Of a stretch of 64,000 nt of DNA, positions 18,686-28,900 are shown in pieces. How positions within the stretch are numbered: position 1 is the stretch's first letter; each line of letters opens with the position of its first letter. The position numbers and the translations under genes were made by a program. The notes under the pieces are model-generated. The model saw only the letters and a list, made by a program, of their open reading frames with translations. It did not search any database and was not told where the DNA came from. The DNA is from a virus, in the IMG/VR virus record IMGVR_UViG_3300014911_000001, positions 111,797 to 175,796 of that record; one strand, given 5' to 3'.

Positions 18686-21600
18686 TGGCAGTTATAAGGA
18701 AAAAACATACATATTTGCGTACTTTTACACGCAGGAAGGAGCGGGAGAAGGGCAACCGTTTTGCGAAGTTTGGACTGGGGGTTGCTGCTCTTGTGCCCAT
18801 TGTTTATTTGGTCAGGGGGCGCGGCTTCGAAAGGCTACATGATTTTCTTAAGACCTTTGCTGAGGCTTCATATAAGAAAGAGGCGCGGGCTTCAGAAGCA
18901 TCTCTATGGGCATATGGGCCTCTTGATAGGATAAAAAAGGCATTTATGGATAATCCATTTTTATCGGTACTGGGTACTGTTACCAAAAAGGAAGCACAAG
19001 GAAGGTCTGTAAGGGAGGTATTGAATAAATTAAAGGATATTGTCGAGCTCTTGCGTGAATATTATTCGGTAGCTGAAATAAGAAAATTATTTAATGAGGA
19101 TATTATTCCTTATGCTGATAAAGCGTCTAAGCTTATTGTTGAGGAGGAAAAGCAATTAGTATATAAGTATCAGTTAATGTTTGAGCGGGCGCTTAAAATT
19201 CTCACGAGGAAGATTAATGAAAAAGGGTGGCTTCCGCGAGACCCATTTCATTTTCGTCTCCTAAGTAAGTATTTACCACATAGCTACAAATTTGGATTGT
19301 TTTATGGTACGATGCCGAGTTTTTCGGCGCCTCTATTTGAGATTTCTACAGCTAGTGAGCAGTTTGCACAGATTTTCCAAAGGGAGATAAAGAATCTATC
19401 AGAAAGTGAGGTTTTACTTGGTCAACATGTTGAGCAGGTTATAAAAGATTATGTAAAAAAGCATGTAGTTGTAAATCCTGAGTGGGAGCTTGCTGCTAGT
19501 GAGGTGTTTAAGCATCTATCAGCTGAGGAGCATTTACAGGTCCGAAATCTTGTTACAAGAATTACAGAGCAGGTAGCTAAGTGGTTGCATCGTCATGCCG
19601 GTATTGATGCAACAGATTTGCCTGATGTGCATGTTGTTATAAAGGCGCAGCGTTATTATGATGTTCCTATGCTAGTTGCTCAGCTGTCGGTTGTTGATCT
19701 GCGTGGGGTCAAAAGGAGTATAGAGATCAAGCTTGGTGTTCCCCAGAAAAGTGGATTGATGGCAGCTATAGGAAATTATCCAACAGCAAATGTCAGATTT
19801 GCTCAAGGTAACAGGGTAAGGTCGATCTTTTCCTTGAAGCTGGAGCGCTTAGGCGAGATGTTTGAGCATGCCTTGAACGATTTATACGAAGGGAAGTCAG
19901 AGGATTATGTTACCAGACGCATTCATAGAATCATTGGACGATATGATTTATATGGAACTGGGCGTAATGATAAAGCATTCCAGTTGGTGCATTCCATTGT
20001 TGATAAGGACTTTAAGGATTATGCGGCTTATAATGCTAAAAAGAGATTTTTGAAGCGCGCTGCTGAGTTGGTGCTTGGTGTGAGAAAAGGCAAGTATCGG
20101 GTGTTTATGGATGCTGAGTGGGTTATGGCTGGTATATCGAGTACTGGGACTCAATATGCAGTGACTGAATCCCGCCGGCGCTTGATATGGAGTTTTGCCA
20201 TACAAGTTTTTGATGATCTTGGTAATGAGGTTGATAAGTTGGTTGTATTTATAGATCCGAAGACGATAAGCGATGAGTTCTTCATGTCGCAGGTGCGTCG
20301 TTTTGGATTATCAAAGGCAGCTGCTGAGGAGGCATTAAAAGCGGTTAGAGGTCGTGTTGCGATGCCTGCTGGATATGTCAGAGTTGATAGTGAGATGGAA
20401 GCCAGCCGGCTTATATGCAAGAAAATAAAAGACATAATTAATAAATATGGTAAGGATGATCTACTTGTTATGGGTAAGAACTTCTGGAGCTCAGAGGTTG
20501 CATTGTTGGAGCGGGCCTTTAAAGCTGACAGTAATATATTAAATTATATCAAAAGAAAGTTAGTTGATATAGAGGATATATATAGGTTGGTATATGGTGC
20601 TAAGGCTATTAACAGGTCATTAAGTGTTGAGGCTATTCTCGATTATGTAAAGGTATCGGATGAAGGATCGAAGCTATTGGGCCGGCTTCTTAATTATGAA
20701 CCGAGGGTTGAGGTCCAAGCGTTTGCTAATTTAGTTAGGTCGCTACATTTTGGTGAGCAAGATAACAGGATTGCATACATCCTATCAAAAATTGCGGAGA
20801 GCATGGTTAATAATGATCCTGAGTTGCGTGAGAGAGTACTAAGGATTTATGATATTGTAGCGAAGTCACAGGGAGCTGTTTTATCATTTACAACGCAGCA
20901 GGAGTTCATGCAGCGGGCTTACAATTATGTAAAGGAGCAATTGAAATCTGTTGGTGTTGGTTCGCCTAATGCTGCGCGTAAGTGGCGTTTTGAATATCCG
21001 TTTAATCCGGCTGATTGGGTTCCGCTATTTGTTCCCACCTTGGAGAAACAGAGGTATCAGTTAGGCCGCGGCTTACCTTTATCGGAGGCGTCGAAAAGAT
21101 TGCTTGAAACTCTTAAGAAGGAATATGCTAGGCGCGTATTAGGGTTGGGTGAGGCTGATATCAATTATCTAGGACCGGCGCTTATTTCTATGCCATTTAA
21201 GAGATTCCTAGAACAGCAGATGTTATATAATGTCCGTAGTGTATTTACGATACCTGTCTTCTCAACATTTTTCCCATTTGCTGGCGAAGGACATATGTTT
21301 ATACACAGGAGACTTACTGAGCTATCGACAGTAGTGCAGGAGGTGATTAGTCAGAAAATTCCGATAAGTAGGTTGGAGAATATGGATGCTCGTATGCAGT
21401 TGTGGGTGAAGCTTTTTGAATCTGCCATGGAGGCTGTTAAGACATCTCCGAAGTTGGGTGAGTTAATTAAAAGCAAATTTAATAATGATATTGTTAAGTT
21501 TTTGAGAGCTGTAGATTTGTCGATTGTTATTGGTAGATATCGTGGATGGATAAAGGATTCTGAGCGGTTGGCTAATGTTTTAGTGCAGTTGTTTCCGGGG

Positions 21601-24600
21601 TTTCCTATCAAGCGTTTTGTTGGTCATGCTATTGGTAGGAATCTAAGAGGTCTTACTATAAAGCAGTATATGGCACTGCGCCGCGGTGTGAGTGCACCAA
21701 AAATAAATTTGGGGGATATATGGAAGGAGATATTTAGCGACAAAGCAGCTGCTCATCCATTATACGACATGTTGAGTAATGATAATATGTTGAAACTTGG
21801 ATTGATGGATGAGTCTGCTCAGGCAGGTTATGCACAATGTGCATTAATAAGGGAAATCTTTAATAGATTGGTAGAATCGGGGCTTCATCTTACCAACCCA
21901 GAGCAGTACATCAAGTATGGTACTTTCGTAATGACGGACCGGCTTCAGCTTGGTGATAAGGTTGTAAAAATTGGTTATAATGGTAAATTGGTTTTTAATA
22001 AAATAATTACATCTTATGATCTTACAGGTGTACCTTCATTAGATTTTTCACTTACCTATGAGATAGTTTTGCCAACTCCCTTAAAGTGGGTTACATATTA
22101 TCAAAAAGGTATGGGGACAGCACAGCGCTGGTCCTTAAGCCAATTTCCATATTATCTTATAGAACCGGCACGTTTTATGGAGCGTGGTGAATTGGGCATC
22201 TTTATAGAGACAGAGATGACCCGGCTAAAGGAGGCATTAATTAAAAAATATGGTGTGCGGGAAGCCGCCAATGTTATGTCAAAGATGACAAAGGACCTCA
22301 ATGATTATATGAATAGAGTGGTTAATTACGCTATTAAGGAGCACGGGCTTCCCATCAAACTTACCAGTCCGTTGTTTATATTCAATCCCAAAATGATGGC
22401 AATAGAGGGCAATTATGATTTGTTTAACACATTGACAACAGAACAAAAGGGATTATTGTGGACAGTATTTTTGGAGGGTTTACCTGAGAAGGTGGGAAAG
22501 ATTGGTGGATATCCAAGCTTGTTTGATTATCTTGAGGCTAAATTCAAGGAGCATGGTATTGTTGTAACTCCCCAAGAAAGGAGGATATTCAGAAGATATG
22601 TACAGAAACAATATGCGTTGTATAAGAACAAAAAGATAAGCGAAAAGGAATTTTTTGAAACAGTCTTGCTGAAGGACATAGCTGATGAGAGGATACGAAA
22701 CTGGTTTAGCAGATTATATTATGGAGATGATAGGGAGCAGCTGGCGCGCTTATTCGATATATATCAGATAAAATTAGGTAAAAGGGTTGTTGAGCTTATT
22801 GGTTTGGGCCGTCATAGCCCCTTTGGGTTGGGTGATACGGCTCTAACTAGTACCTACAAAAGTTTTGTTCGTATACCAATGCAGATGTATTGGGATATCC
22901 ATCGCTGGCCTCATTTAGAGGGTATGGCTCAATTTATTGATGCCTTCCAAGCTCAGAATCTACCTATTTATGAGACACTTCTTAAGATGGCTGATATGCT
23001 AAAAATGAGTCAGTCATCTATTGATGAGTTGGTGAAGGCAGGGGGTATCTATGCTGTACCGGTGCGGCGCTTCTTTGACTTTGTGCGCAAACATATGAAT
23101 CTTCTTAGGTCAATAAGGGAGGATATATATGTACCAGAAAAGATATTAGAGGAGGCTCATGGTGATATGGTTCGTGCTGTCCAAATGATGCTTGATCTGG
23201 GTGTATCGTTAACGGATTTTAAGGAGAATGCTATAAAGTTTGAAGGCGCGCAGGTCCGTGCGCAGGTTGCCAAGGAAGTGCAGGATTTCCTCAGACAGAT
23301 ATTTGAGGAGGCGCAAGGGAAGCGCGTTGTTATCGATGTAGGCAGGGCAATGTCTGTTTCCTATAAGAACCTTGAGTCGATGATTGGTCAGAATGATGCT
23401 ATTATTAGGGATCTTATAAAATATTTAGAGAGAATGGGTTACAACAAGCTGAAGTATATACCATTGGGGACAAGGGAATTTTGGGATCTGTCATTCCACC
23501 AGATTGGTAGAGACCAAGTTATTGTTGAGCCTCAGGTTAAGAAGTTGCTGCAATTAATGGCATCGATTGCATCAATTAAGGGTAAGGTGCAAGCAACTGG
23601 TGTGCCATCGGCGCAGGTTAAATTTGAAGAGAGAAATGTATTTTATAAGCAGTTTGTTAATTATCTTGGTTCTATAGCTAGTAGCTTTATAGGCCGGCAA
23701 TCCTTATGGGCACGCACTGCTGTAACACATCTTCCTGGTGTTGAGGGTGTTGGACTTCCGTCCTTCTTGCTTTTTAATAAGTCGCGGCTTCTTGACACAG
23801 TTGTATGGGAGCCATTTACGACCTATGTTGATGCTTCTGTTATTGAGAATCTCAGAGGTATGTTGGAAGCCGCCGGCTTCTCCAAGGAATTTATCGATGC
23901 TTTTTACAAGGGCAGTCCTAATGTAGCATTTTTAGGTATGCCCGGACGTATGCCATTCCACCCCGGTATGGGATTGATAGGATTTATAAAGAGTTTAACC
24001 AAGCAGCAGAAGAAACATGTTTCATCTGTAAGCGATGCCGTTAAAATATATATGGATCCTTTATTGATAACGAAGGTTCTATTAGGTGACTGGGATACAG
24101 ATAGATTGATGGCGTTACTAACAATGACATCTCCGAAGGGTGCTGAGGATATAACAAGGATATGGAAGTGGGTCTATGGTTTATCAGATCAGGATGTTGC
24201 ATTTCTTATGTCGTATGGTAAGTTTAGAGCTGGTGACAGGAAGGCTATAGGTGAATTGCAGACATTTTTTACGTCTGTTTTTGAGAAGATGACAAAAGAG
24301 CAGAAGGAGGCATATATACAGAGCAAAGAGTTTGAGGATATGCTCCACAAAAGATTATCAGCCATTGTTGCAAGAATGAAGGAAGGATATTTGAGCTGGT
24401 TTGGTAAGTCTGAGGCAGAAGAGTTAAGCGAGCGGGTCGAGTTTTTAGTGACAGGTGATGTGACGAAGATACCGACAACGGAGGGTAAGGTTATTTATTT
24501 ACCGACTATATTAGCGCAGATGCGTGGTTATACGATGAAGATTGAAAAAATGTGGCCATTTATACAGGAGGCCAAGGAAATTGCGAGGAAGGAAGGAATT

Positions 24601-25746
24601 CCATTCAAGGAGGCATTAGCTAAGCATATGGCTGACATTTTTGCTAATAGGGAGCTTAGGAATGTACTGGGTACATCGATGGCTGGTAAAGCTGATGTGA
24701 TAAGAACAGGGTATGCATTAGCATTGCAGCATATATATAAATTAAGAGCTGAAGGGCTTTCATATCAGGATATAAGTAAGATCATGGGATTAAGCATTCC
24801 AGAAGCATTTGGTCAAGTATTTGATAAATGGATTGCGGCGGGTTCTGAAAGACAGAAGATGATTCTTACATTTGAAAGGGAAATACTCGATAAGGTATTA
24901 AAGATGAAGCGTGGTGGTTCTCCAGAGGCGATGGCTGAAGCAATAAATAATCTTGCTAATGAGTTGCTGGAGTATAGTAAGGTTTCATCATCTGTTGCGA
25001 AGAAAGGACATGAGTTAATAGATAAATTTGTTGCAGAAATTGATTGGGAGAAGATGGGATTGAAGCCGCGTGATGCTTTATACATGATGGGGTGGTTATT
25101 AAGAAACACGCAATGGACTATCCGTAATTCCAGTTATCTTGTTACGAGACAATCGATAAATAGAGGTCTTATTGAAGCATATGCGATGTTTGCATCCCGT
25201 TTGCTGAGTCAACCGACGGGTCCTACGGTAAGCCCGACATTGTTAGATGCATTGTCGGGTGAGGTATTAAGGGGCATGGCAAGGGAGCCGAAGCCATTGA
25301 ATGAATTACTTGGCGAGCAAACAGCAAATATGAGGTTTAGGGAGGCATTGGCGGGCTTCCTTACAAAAACATTTGAGAATTTATCTAAATCAAGAAAACA
25401 TAGATTGCTATTAGCAGGTGCATTGGCTGGGATAGCGGGATATATATTAAGCGGGCCGAAATTAAGAGGAGATATATTTTCATTTGGTATCGATATAGGC
25501 ACAGTGCATGGATTGGAGCCGAGCTTCTTTGATGGTAGATGGACATACCCTGAGTTGCCCCGAGGGGAGGATATAAGGGGTTTGGAGAATCCATATCATA
25601 AAAGGAAAATTTATATTCTACGTAATATAAGGCGCAGGAACCCTGCATTATTTAATGAGTTAAGGAGGCGCGGTATAATTCAAGAGTGGGAAATGTCGGC
25701 GCCTTATGATTACCCACGCAGAGAAAGGAAGGTGATCTATGTATGA
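18685..25746 (+). CDS. Giant virion protein with RNA-polymerase-like (DPBB) and exonuclease-like regions
   Basis: 2353 residues, TAATG-coupled to the previous gene. The N-terminus is basic with one hydrophobic segment (~30-46, 'LGVAALVPIVYLVRG'). Residues ~473-700 resemble a DEDD exonuclease fold (F-M-D476-A-E478-W, then 'LLVMGKNFWSSEVALLERAF'), but the usual later Asp residues look replaced. Residues ~1545-1810 resemble the catalytic double-psi beta-barrel region of QDE-1/YonO-type RNA polymerases found as virion proteins in crAss-like phages: 'VAFLGMPGRMPFHPGMG', then 'IYMDPLLITKVLLGDWDTDRL'. Asp1802, Asp1804 and Asp1806 stand where the metal-binding D-x-D-G-D triad would be, with Thr in place of Gly. 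Downstream helices with 'MAGKADVIRTGYALALQHIY' also fit. The C-terminus has a hydrophobic helix (~2255-2275). It would be packaged and injected. The polymerase call is a hypothesis from motif order. Confidence 0.45.
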   Translation: MAVIRKKHTYLRTFTRRKEREKGNRFAKFGLGVAALVPIVYLVRGRGFERLHDFLKTFAEASYKKEARASEASLWAYGPLDRIKKAFMDNPFLSVLGTVTKKEAQGRSVREVLNKLKDIVELLREYYSVAEIRKLFNEDIIPYADKASKLIVEEEKQLVYKYQLMFERALKILTRKINEKGWLPRDPFHFRLLSKYLPHSYKFGLFYGTMPSFSAPLFEISTASEQFAQIFQREIKNLSESEVLLGQHVEQVIKDYVKKHVVVNPEWELAASEVFKHLSAEEHLQVRNLVTRITEQVAKWLHRHAGIDATDLPDVHVVIKAQRYYDVPMLVAQLSVVDLRGVKRSIEIKLGVPQKSGLMAAIGNYPTANVRFAQGNRVRSIFSLKLERLGEMFEHALNDLYEGKSEDYVTRRIHRIIGRYDLYGTGRNDKAFQLVHSIVDKDFKDYAAYNAKKRFLKRAAELVLGVRKGKYRVFMDAEWVMAGISSTGTQYAVTESRRRLIWSFAIQVFDDLGNEVDKLVVFIDPKTISDEFFMSQVRRFGLSKAAAEEALKAVRGRVAMPAGYVRVDSEMEASRLICKKIKDIINKYGKDDLLVMGKNFWSSEVALLERAFKADSNILNYIKRKLVDIEDIYRLVYGAKAINRSLSVEAILDYVKVSDEGSKLLGRLLNYEPRVEVQAFANLVRSLHFGEQDNRIAYILSKIAESMVNNDPELRERVLRIYDIVAKSQGAVLSFTTQQEFMQRAYNYVKEQLKSVGVGSPNAARKWRFEYPFNPADWVPLFVPTLEKQRYQLGRGLPLSEASKRLLETLKKEYARRVLGLGEADINYLGPALISMPFKRFLEQQMLYNVRSVFTIPVFSTFFPFAGEGHMFIHRRLTELSTVVQEVISQKIPISRLENMDARMQLWVKLFESAMEAVKTSPKLGELIKSKFNNDIVKFLRAVDLSIVIGRYRGWIKDSERLANVLVQLFPGFPIKRFVGHAIGRNLRGLTIKQYMALRRGVSAPKINLGDIWKEIFSDKAAAHPLYDMLSNDNMLKLGLMDESAQAGYAQCALIREIFNRLVESGLHLTNPEQYIKYGTFVMTDRLQLGDKVVKIGYNGKLVFNKIITSYDLTGVPSLDFSLTYEIVLPTPLKWVTYYQKGMGTAQRWSLSQFPYYLIEPARFMERGELGIFIETEMTRLKEALIKKYGVREAANVMSKMTKDLNDYMNRVVNYAIKEHGLPIKLTSPLFIFNPKMMAIEGNYDLFNTLTTEQKGLLWTVFLEGLPEKVGKIGGYPSLFDYLEAKFKEHGIVVTPQERRIFRRYVQKQYALYKNKKISEKEFFETVLLKDIADERIRNWFSRLYYGDDREQLARLFDIYQIKLGKRVVELIGLGRHSPFGLGDTALTSTYKSFVRIPMQMYWDIHRWPHLEGMAQFIDAFQAQNLPIYETLLKMADMLKMSQSSIDELVKAGGIYAVPVRRFFDFVRKHMNLLRSIREDIYVPEKILEEAHGDMVRAVQMMLDLGVSLTDFKENAIKFEGAQVRAQVAKEVQDFLRQIFEEAQGKRVVIDVGRAMSVSYKNLESMIGQNDAIIRDLIKYLERMGYNKLKYIPLGTREFWDLSFHQIGRDQVIVEPQVKKLLQLMASIASIKGKVQATGVPSAQVKFEERNVFYKQFVNYLGSIASSFIGRQSLWARTAVTHLPGVEGVGLPSFLLFNKSRLLDTVVWEPFTTYVDASVIENLRGMLEAAGFSKEFIDAFYKGSPNVAFLGMPGRMPFHPGMGLIGFIKSLTKQQKKHVSSVSDAVKIYMDPLLITKVLLGDWDTDRLMALLTMTSPKGAEDITRIWKWVYGLSDQDVAFLMSYGKFRAGDRKAIGELQTFFTSVFEKMTKEQKEAYIQSKEFEDMLHKRLSAIVARMKEGYLSWFGKSEAEELSERVEFLVTGDVTKIPTTEGKVIYLPTILAQMRGYTMKIEKMWPFIQEAKEIARKEGIPFKEALAKHMADIFANRELRNVLGTSMAGKADVIRTGYALALQHIYKLRAEGLSYQDISKIMGLSIPEAFGQVFDKWIAAGSERQKMILTFEREILDKVLKMKRGGSPEAMAEAINNLANELLEYSKVSSSVAKKGHELIDKFVAEIDWEKMGLKPRDALYMMGWLLRNTQWTIRNSSYLVTRQSINRGLIEAYAMFASRLLSQPTGPTVSPTLLDALSGEVLRGMAREPKPLNELLGEQTANMRFREALAGFLTKTFENLSKSRKHRLLLAGALAGIAGYILSGPKLRGDIFSFGIDIGTVHGLEPSFFDGRWTYPELPRGEDIRGLENPYHKRKIYILRNIRRRNPALFNELRRRGIIQEWEMSAPYDYPRRERKVIYV

Positions 25747-25910
25747 AAATTATAGTTAGAGTACCACCAAATGCAGATATTGTTCGTGTTGAAGCGGCAA
25801 TACGTAATGCTTTGATGGCGTATGATTTAGATGTACGGTCGATACAAGTGGTAACAACAGCTTTCGGACAGGAGGAGTATGCCAGAGGACTCGAAAAAAC
25901 CGAGGCTTGA
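25743..25910 (+). CDS. Small 55-aa protein overlapping both giant neighbours
   Basis: ATG 25743 overlaps the TGA of the 2353-aa gene (ATGA) and runs in frame to TGA 25908-25910, 32 bases into the next gene. It fills the otherwise empty 132-base gap between the two giant genes. The product starts 'MKIIVRVPPNADIVRVEAAI', continues 'RNALMAYDLDVRSIQVV' and ends in a charged tail. The beta-alpha-beta pattern resembles the C-terminal end of the tape-measure-like protein (IVRSLQAQGINASVSIM), so it may be a detached copy of that small module. Function unknown. The compact coupling argues that it is a real gene. Confidence 0.55.
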   Translation: MKIIVRVPPNADIVRVEAAIRNALMAYDLDVRSIQVVTTAFGQEEYARGLEKTEA

Positions 25911-28900
25911 TTACAGGACAGCTATTATAGGTACTGTTCCTGTGATTGTTACAGATTTTAGAGTTGTTGAGAATTTTTCCTACCAGCAGATACAGACGCT
26001 ACGTATGGATAATAATGTTATTTACCAGATACCCGGAAGGAATTTGTATGTTATTATTGGATTAGAATTTCCTGATGGTTATTCCATTAATACAGGACTG
26101 CGTGAGCTCCATGCCATGATGTTTCTTGCTCCCATTGTACCTATTTATAGTCCGTGGCTTAATGACATGGTTATTGCATCGTTTGATCAATATAGAGGGC
26201 TTGCTGAATTAATGGGTGTTAATACAGATGTAAACATTTATGCATTGCGTCGTTTAACGATGAGATCTGTTGAGTCGCCTTATGCTATTGGTGTTGAGAT
26301 GGAGATTGCTCCTATGGATTTAGATGCGGCGCGGCTTAAACCCCAATTCCTTGTGGATGAAGAGGCAGCGCGGGCTAAATCTGAATTTATAGCGAGGTTG
26401 TTTGAGTTATATGAAACGATGAAGAGAAGTGAGGACCCGCTGGCTTATTTGGATGGCTTTACATCTATCTACAATGATTACAAGAGGGCTGTTGCTAATA
26501 AGGTTGTCGACTTCCTATGGCAGTCAGAATTATTTAAAAGGTGGATAAGCATAATGTATCCTGAGGGTGATAAGTCACTTTTACCAGTTCAAGGGGTGCG
26601 GCTTAAGCGGCAGCTTGGCATATGGCGGCAGACACCGTTTGCTAATATTGTTATTCATTATCTTCATATGGCTGATGATATCGTATCGTTGCGAGATGAA
26701 ATCCATAAGTATGTTTCAGATGTGGCTAGTAGTACAGCGAAAATGATCCGTGATTATGTAGCTGATTACGAACAAATTCAGCAGGTTGGCGCGCCTCGAC
26801 GATTTTTTCAAGTATTACAGACATTATATAATAGCATTAAAGGTGGCATACGCACCCGTGTTGATAGTTCATTAATGGGTACTATAGCGTTTGGTAATCA
26901 GATAAGAGAGATGTTACTTGAGGTTGCGTTACGCATGGATAATGGGCAGAGGGGTAAGTTTACTAACTATGTGCAAAGGATTCTATCTCTGACGGCGGGG
27001 CCTAATCTAGTAGTCCCTGAGATGATGATGGAGGGTGAGTCAGCTATTGTTACCATGTCTGATTTTCTTACTAGATTTTTTGCGGAATTAGGTAAGAAGT
27101 TAGATACGGATTCATACAAAATTTTTGTTGATTTATTTGCTGATGTTATGTCTGAACGTATTGCGTATTGGGAGTTGTTTTCAAAGGTGATGAAATATGA
27201 GACATTTGATTTTGGTAAGTATCGTGCTACTCCAACCAGATGGGAATATACCGTAACTAATAAATTCGTACCTCTGAGGATTGGTGATGCAGTAGCTCCC
27301 TTGTTGCAACATCTTGGTACTGACAGTCCTATATTTAGGGTGCAATATGCATGTGGTGATGGTCTGGCCATAAGGCAGCTAAAACAGTTAAGAGATGATG
27401 TTGATAAGGCTGTGCAACAGATAAATGAAATAGGGTCGTATTTCCCTTGGATTACGAGATATATAGAGCCTATAATATTATCCTCAACGGACGGCTTAAT
27501 TGAATTTCTGGGCATGCAGCATGCGGTTTTAGATTCAGTAAGTATTAATCCGATGGAAGAAGCCGCGATGGTTGCTGAGGCTACATGTACATTTGTTGCC
27601 TCTGATATAACGATTTTTGATTACGAGCAGTTTGAGTTTGCCGATACTGTTGGTGCCAATAATTTATCATGTCTATTATTATTCTATGCATTGCGTAAAT
27701 GGTACCAGGAAATTTTTGGCAAAGACCTTCCTCCGAGTGGTACTGTTGCAGAGACGGTGCAGCCATTAAAGGAAGGTGAAGATATTTCGAAGCTAAGGAT
27801 TCCGTTTAAATTGTTTGATGTTATGGATTCACAGAATGTAACGAAGCGTGCATTTCAGTATGCGATGACATTATCCAAAGCTGAGAATCAGAATTATTAT
27901 AACTTCACTATCTATAATTCAGATAAAAAGGCTGTATATGCATTAAATGAGGGTGTGGTTACTAACGTAACTAATAATCTGGTTGATGGTTATATAGTTC
28001 GTGTGAAAAACGGTGATTTTGTAACGGAGTATAGGAATCTGGGGAAATTGGCAGAGGATATTAAGCCGGGCGAAAAGGTGTTGGGTGGACAATATTTAGG
28101 GGAGGCGCGCTTCTTTGCTAGTGGAACATATCCAACCGAAGTACAGGAAAAAGAAGTTAAAATGCTACCTAACCTATTAGGATTAGGGGTGCCTGAGGTT
28201 GTTCAAGAATACAAGAAGAAAGTAAAAACATCTGGTCCTGCGCCTTATGGGGTGTTTGTATTATTTATGTATAAAAATATTCCATTGGACCTAGAAATTT
28301 ATAAAGGTAAGGAGGTTTTTGAAAAAGCAGCTAATATATCTGCGCCCACAGATATATATGCATATTTTTGGACCCATACTAAGGATGATAAAATAACATG
28401 GGCTGGGCATACCTATGATGTGAAAAATAATCCTTATGTCCAAGGATATGTAAATAGTGTCTTAGGTGGGATACCTATTTTAGAATCAATTTCGAATCGT
28501 GTTTTTGATGAGAAGACATTTTTTGATGTCCTTATTCGATTACTGATGGAGAAATGTATGACATGTGTATCGTCATTTGATATTGCTGGCTTGGAGCAGA
28601 AGCTTGCAAATGAATTGGGTATGGAGCCGGCTTCTGCAACTGATAAAGCTGTTCCAACACAGGAGGAATATGTGCCCGTTCTTGGCCGTCCATACTTTAC
28701 CCACCCATCATTGGAAGAGATGAAACTACCAGAGCCACAATTACCTCCTAAGGTAACTCCGGCACCAGAGGAAGGAAAAATGGAAGTACCTGAGGAGAAA
28801 GTAGAGAAACCGCAGCTTTCTGCACCAAAAGAATTACCTGAGGAGGCCCCGCCAGTAGAGGTGCCGCCTAGTGAACCACCAATGATAGAAGAAGGTGAAA

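Noticed and set aside
26967-27515. 182-codon open frame on the minus strand
   Set aside because: It lies wholly inside the + strand hydrolase gene, whose protein is recognisable on both sides of it. Its product is low in recognisable pattern, and similar long antisense frames occur throughout (28434-28931, 59773-60249). No minus-strand gene has independent support.
27901-28160. Active M23 peptidase
   Set aside because: The fold pattern is visible but the His of the Y-x-H-L motif is absent, so catalysis is unlikely. I keep it only as a degenerate domain.
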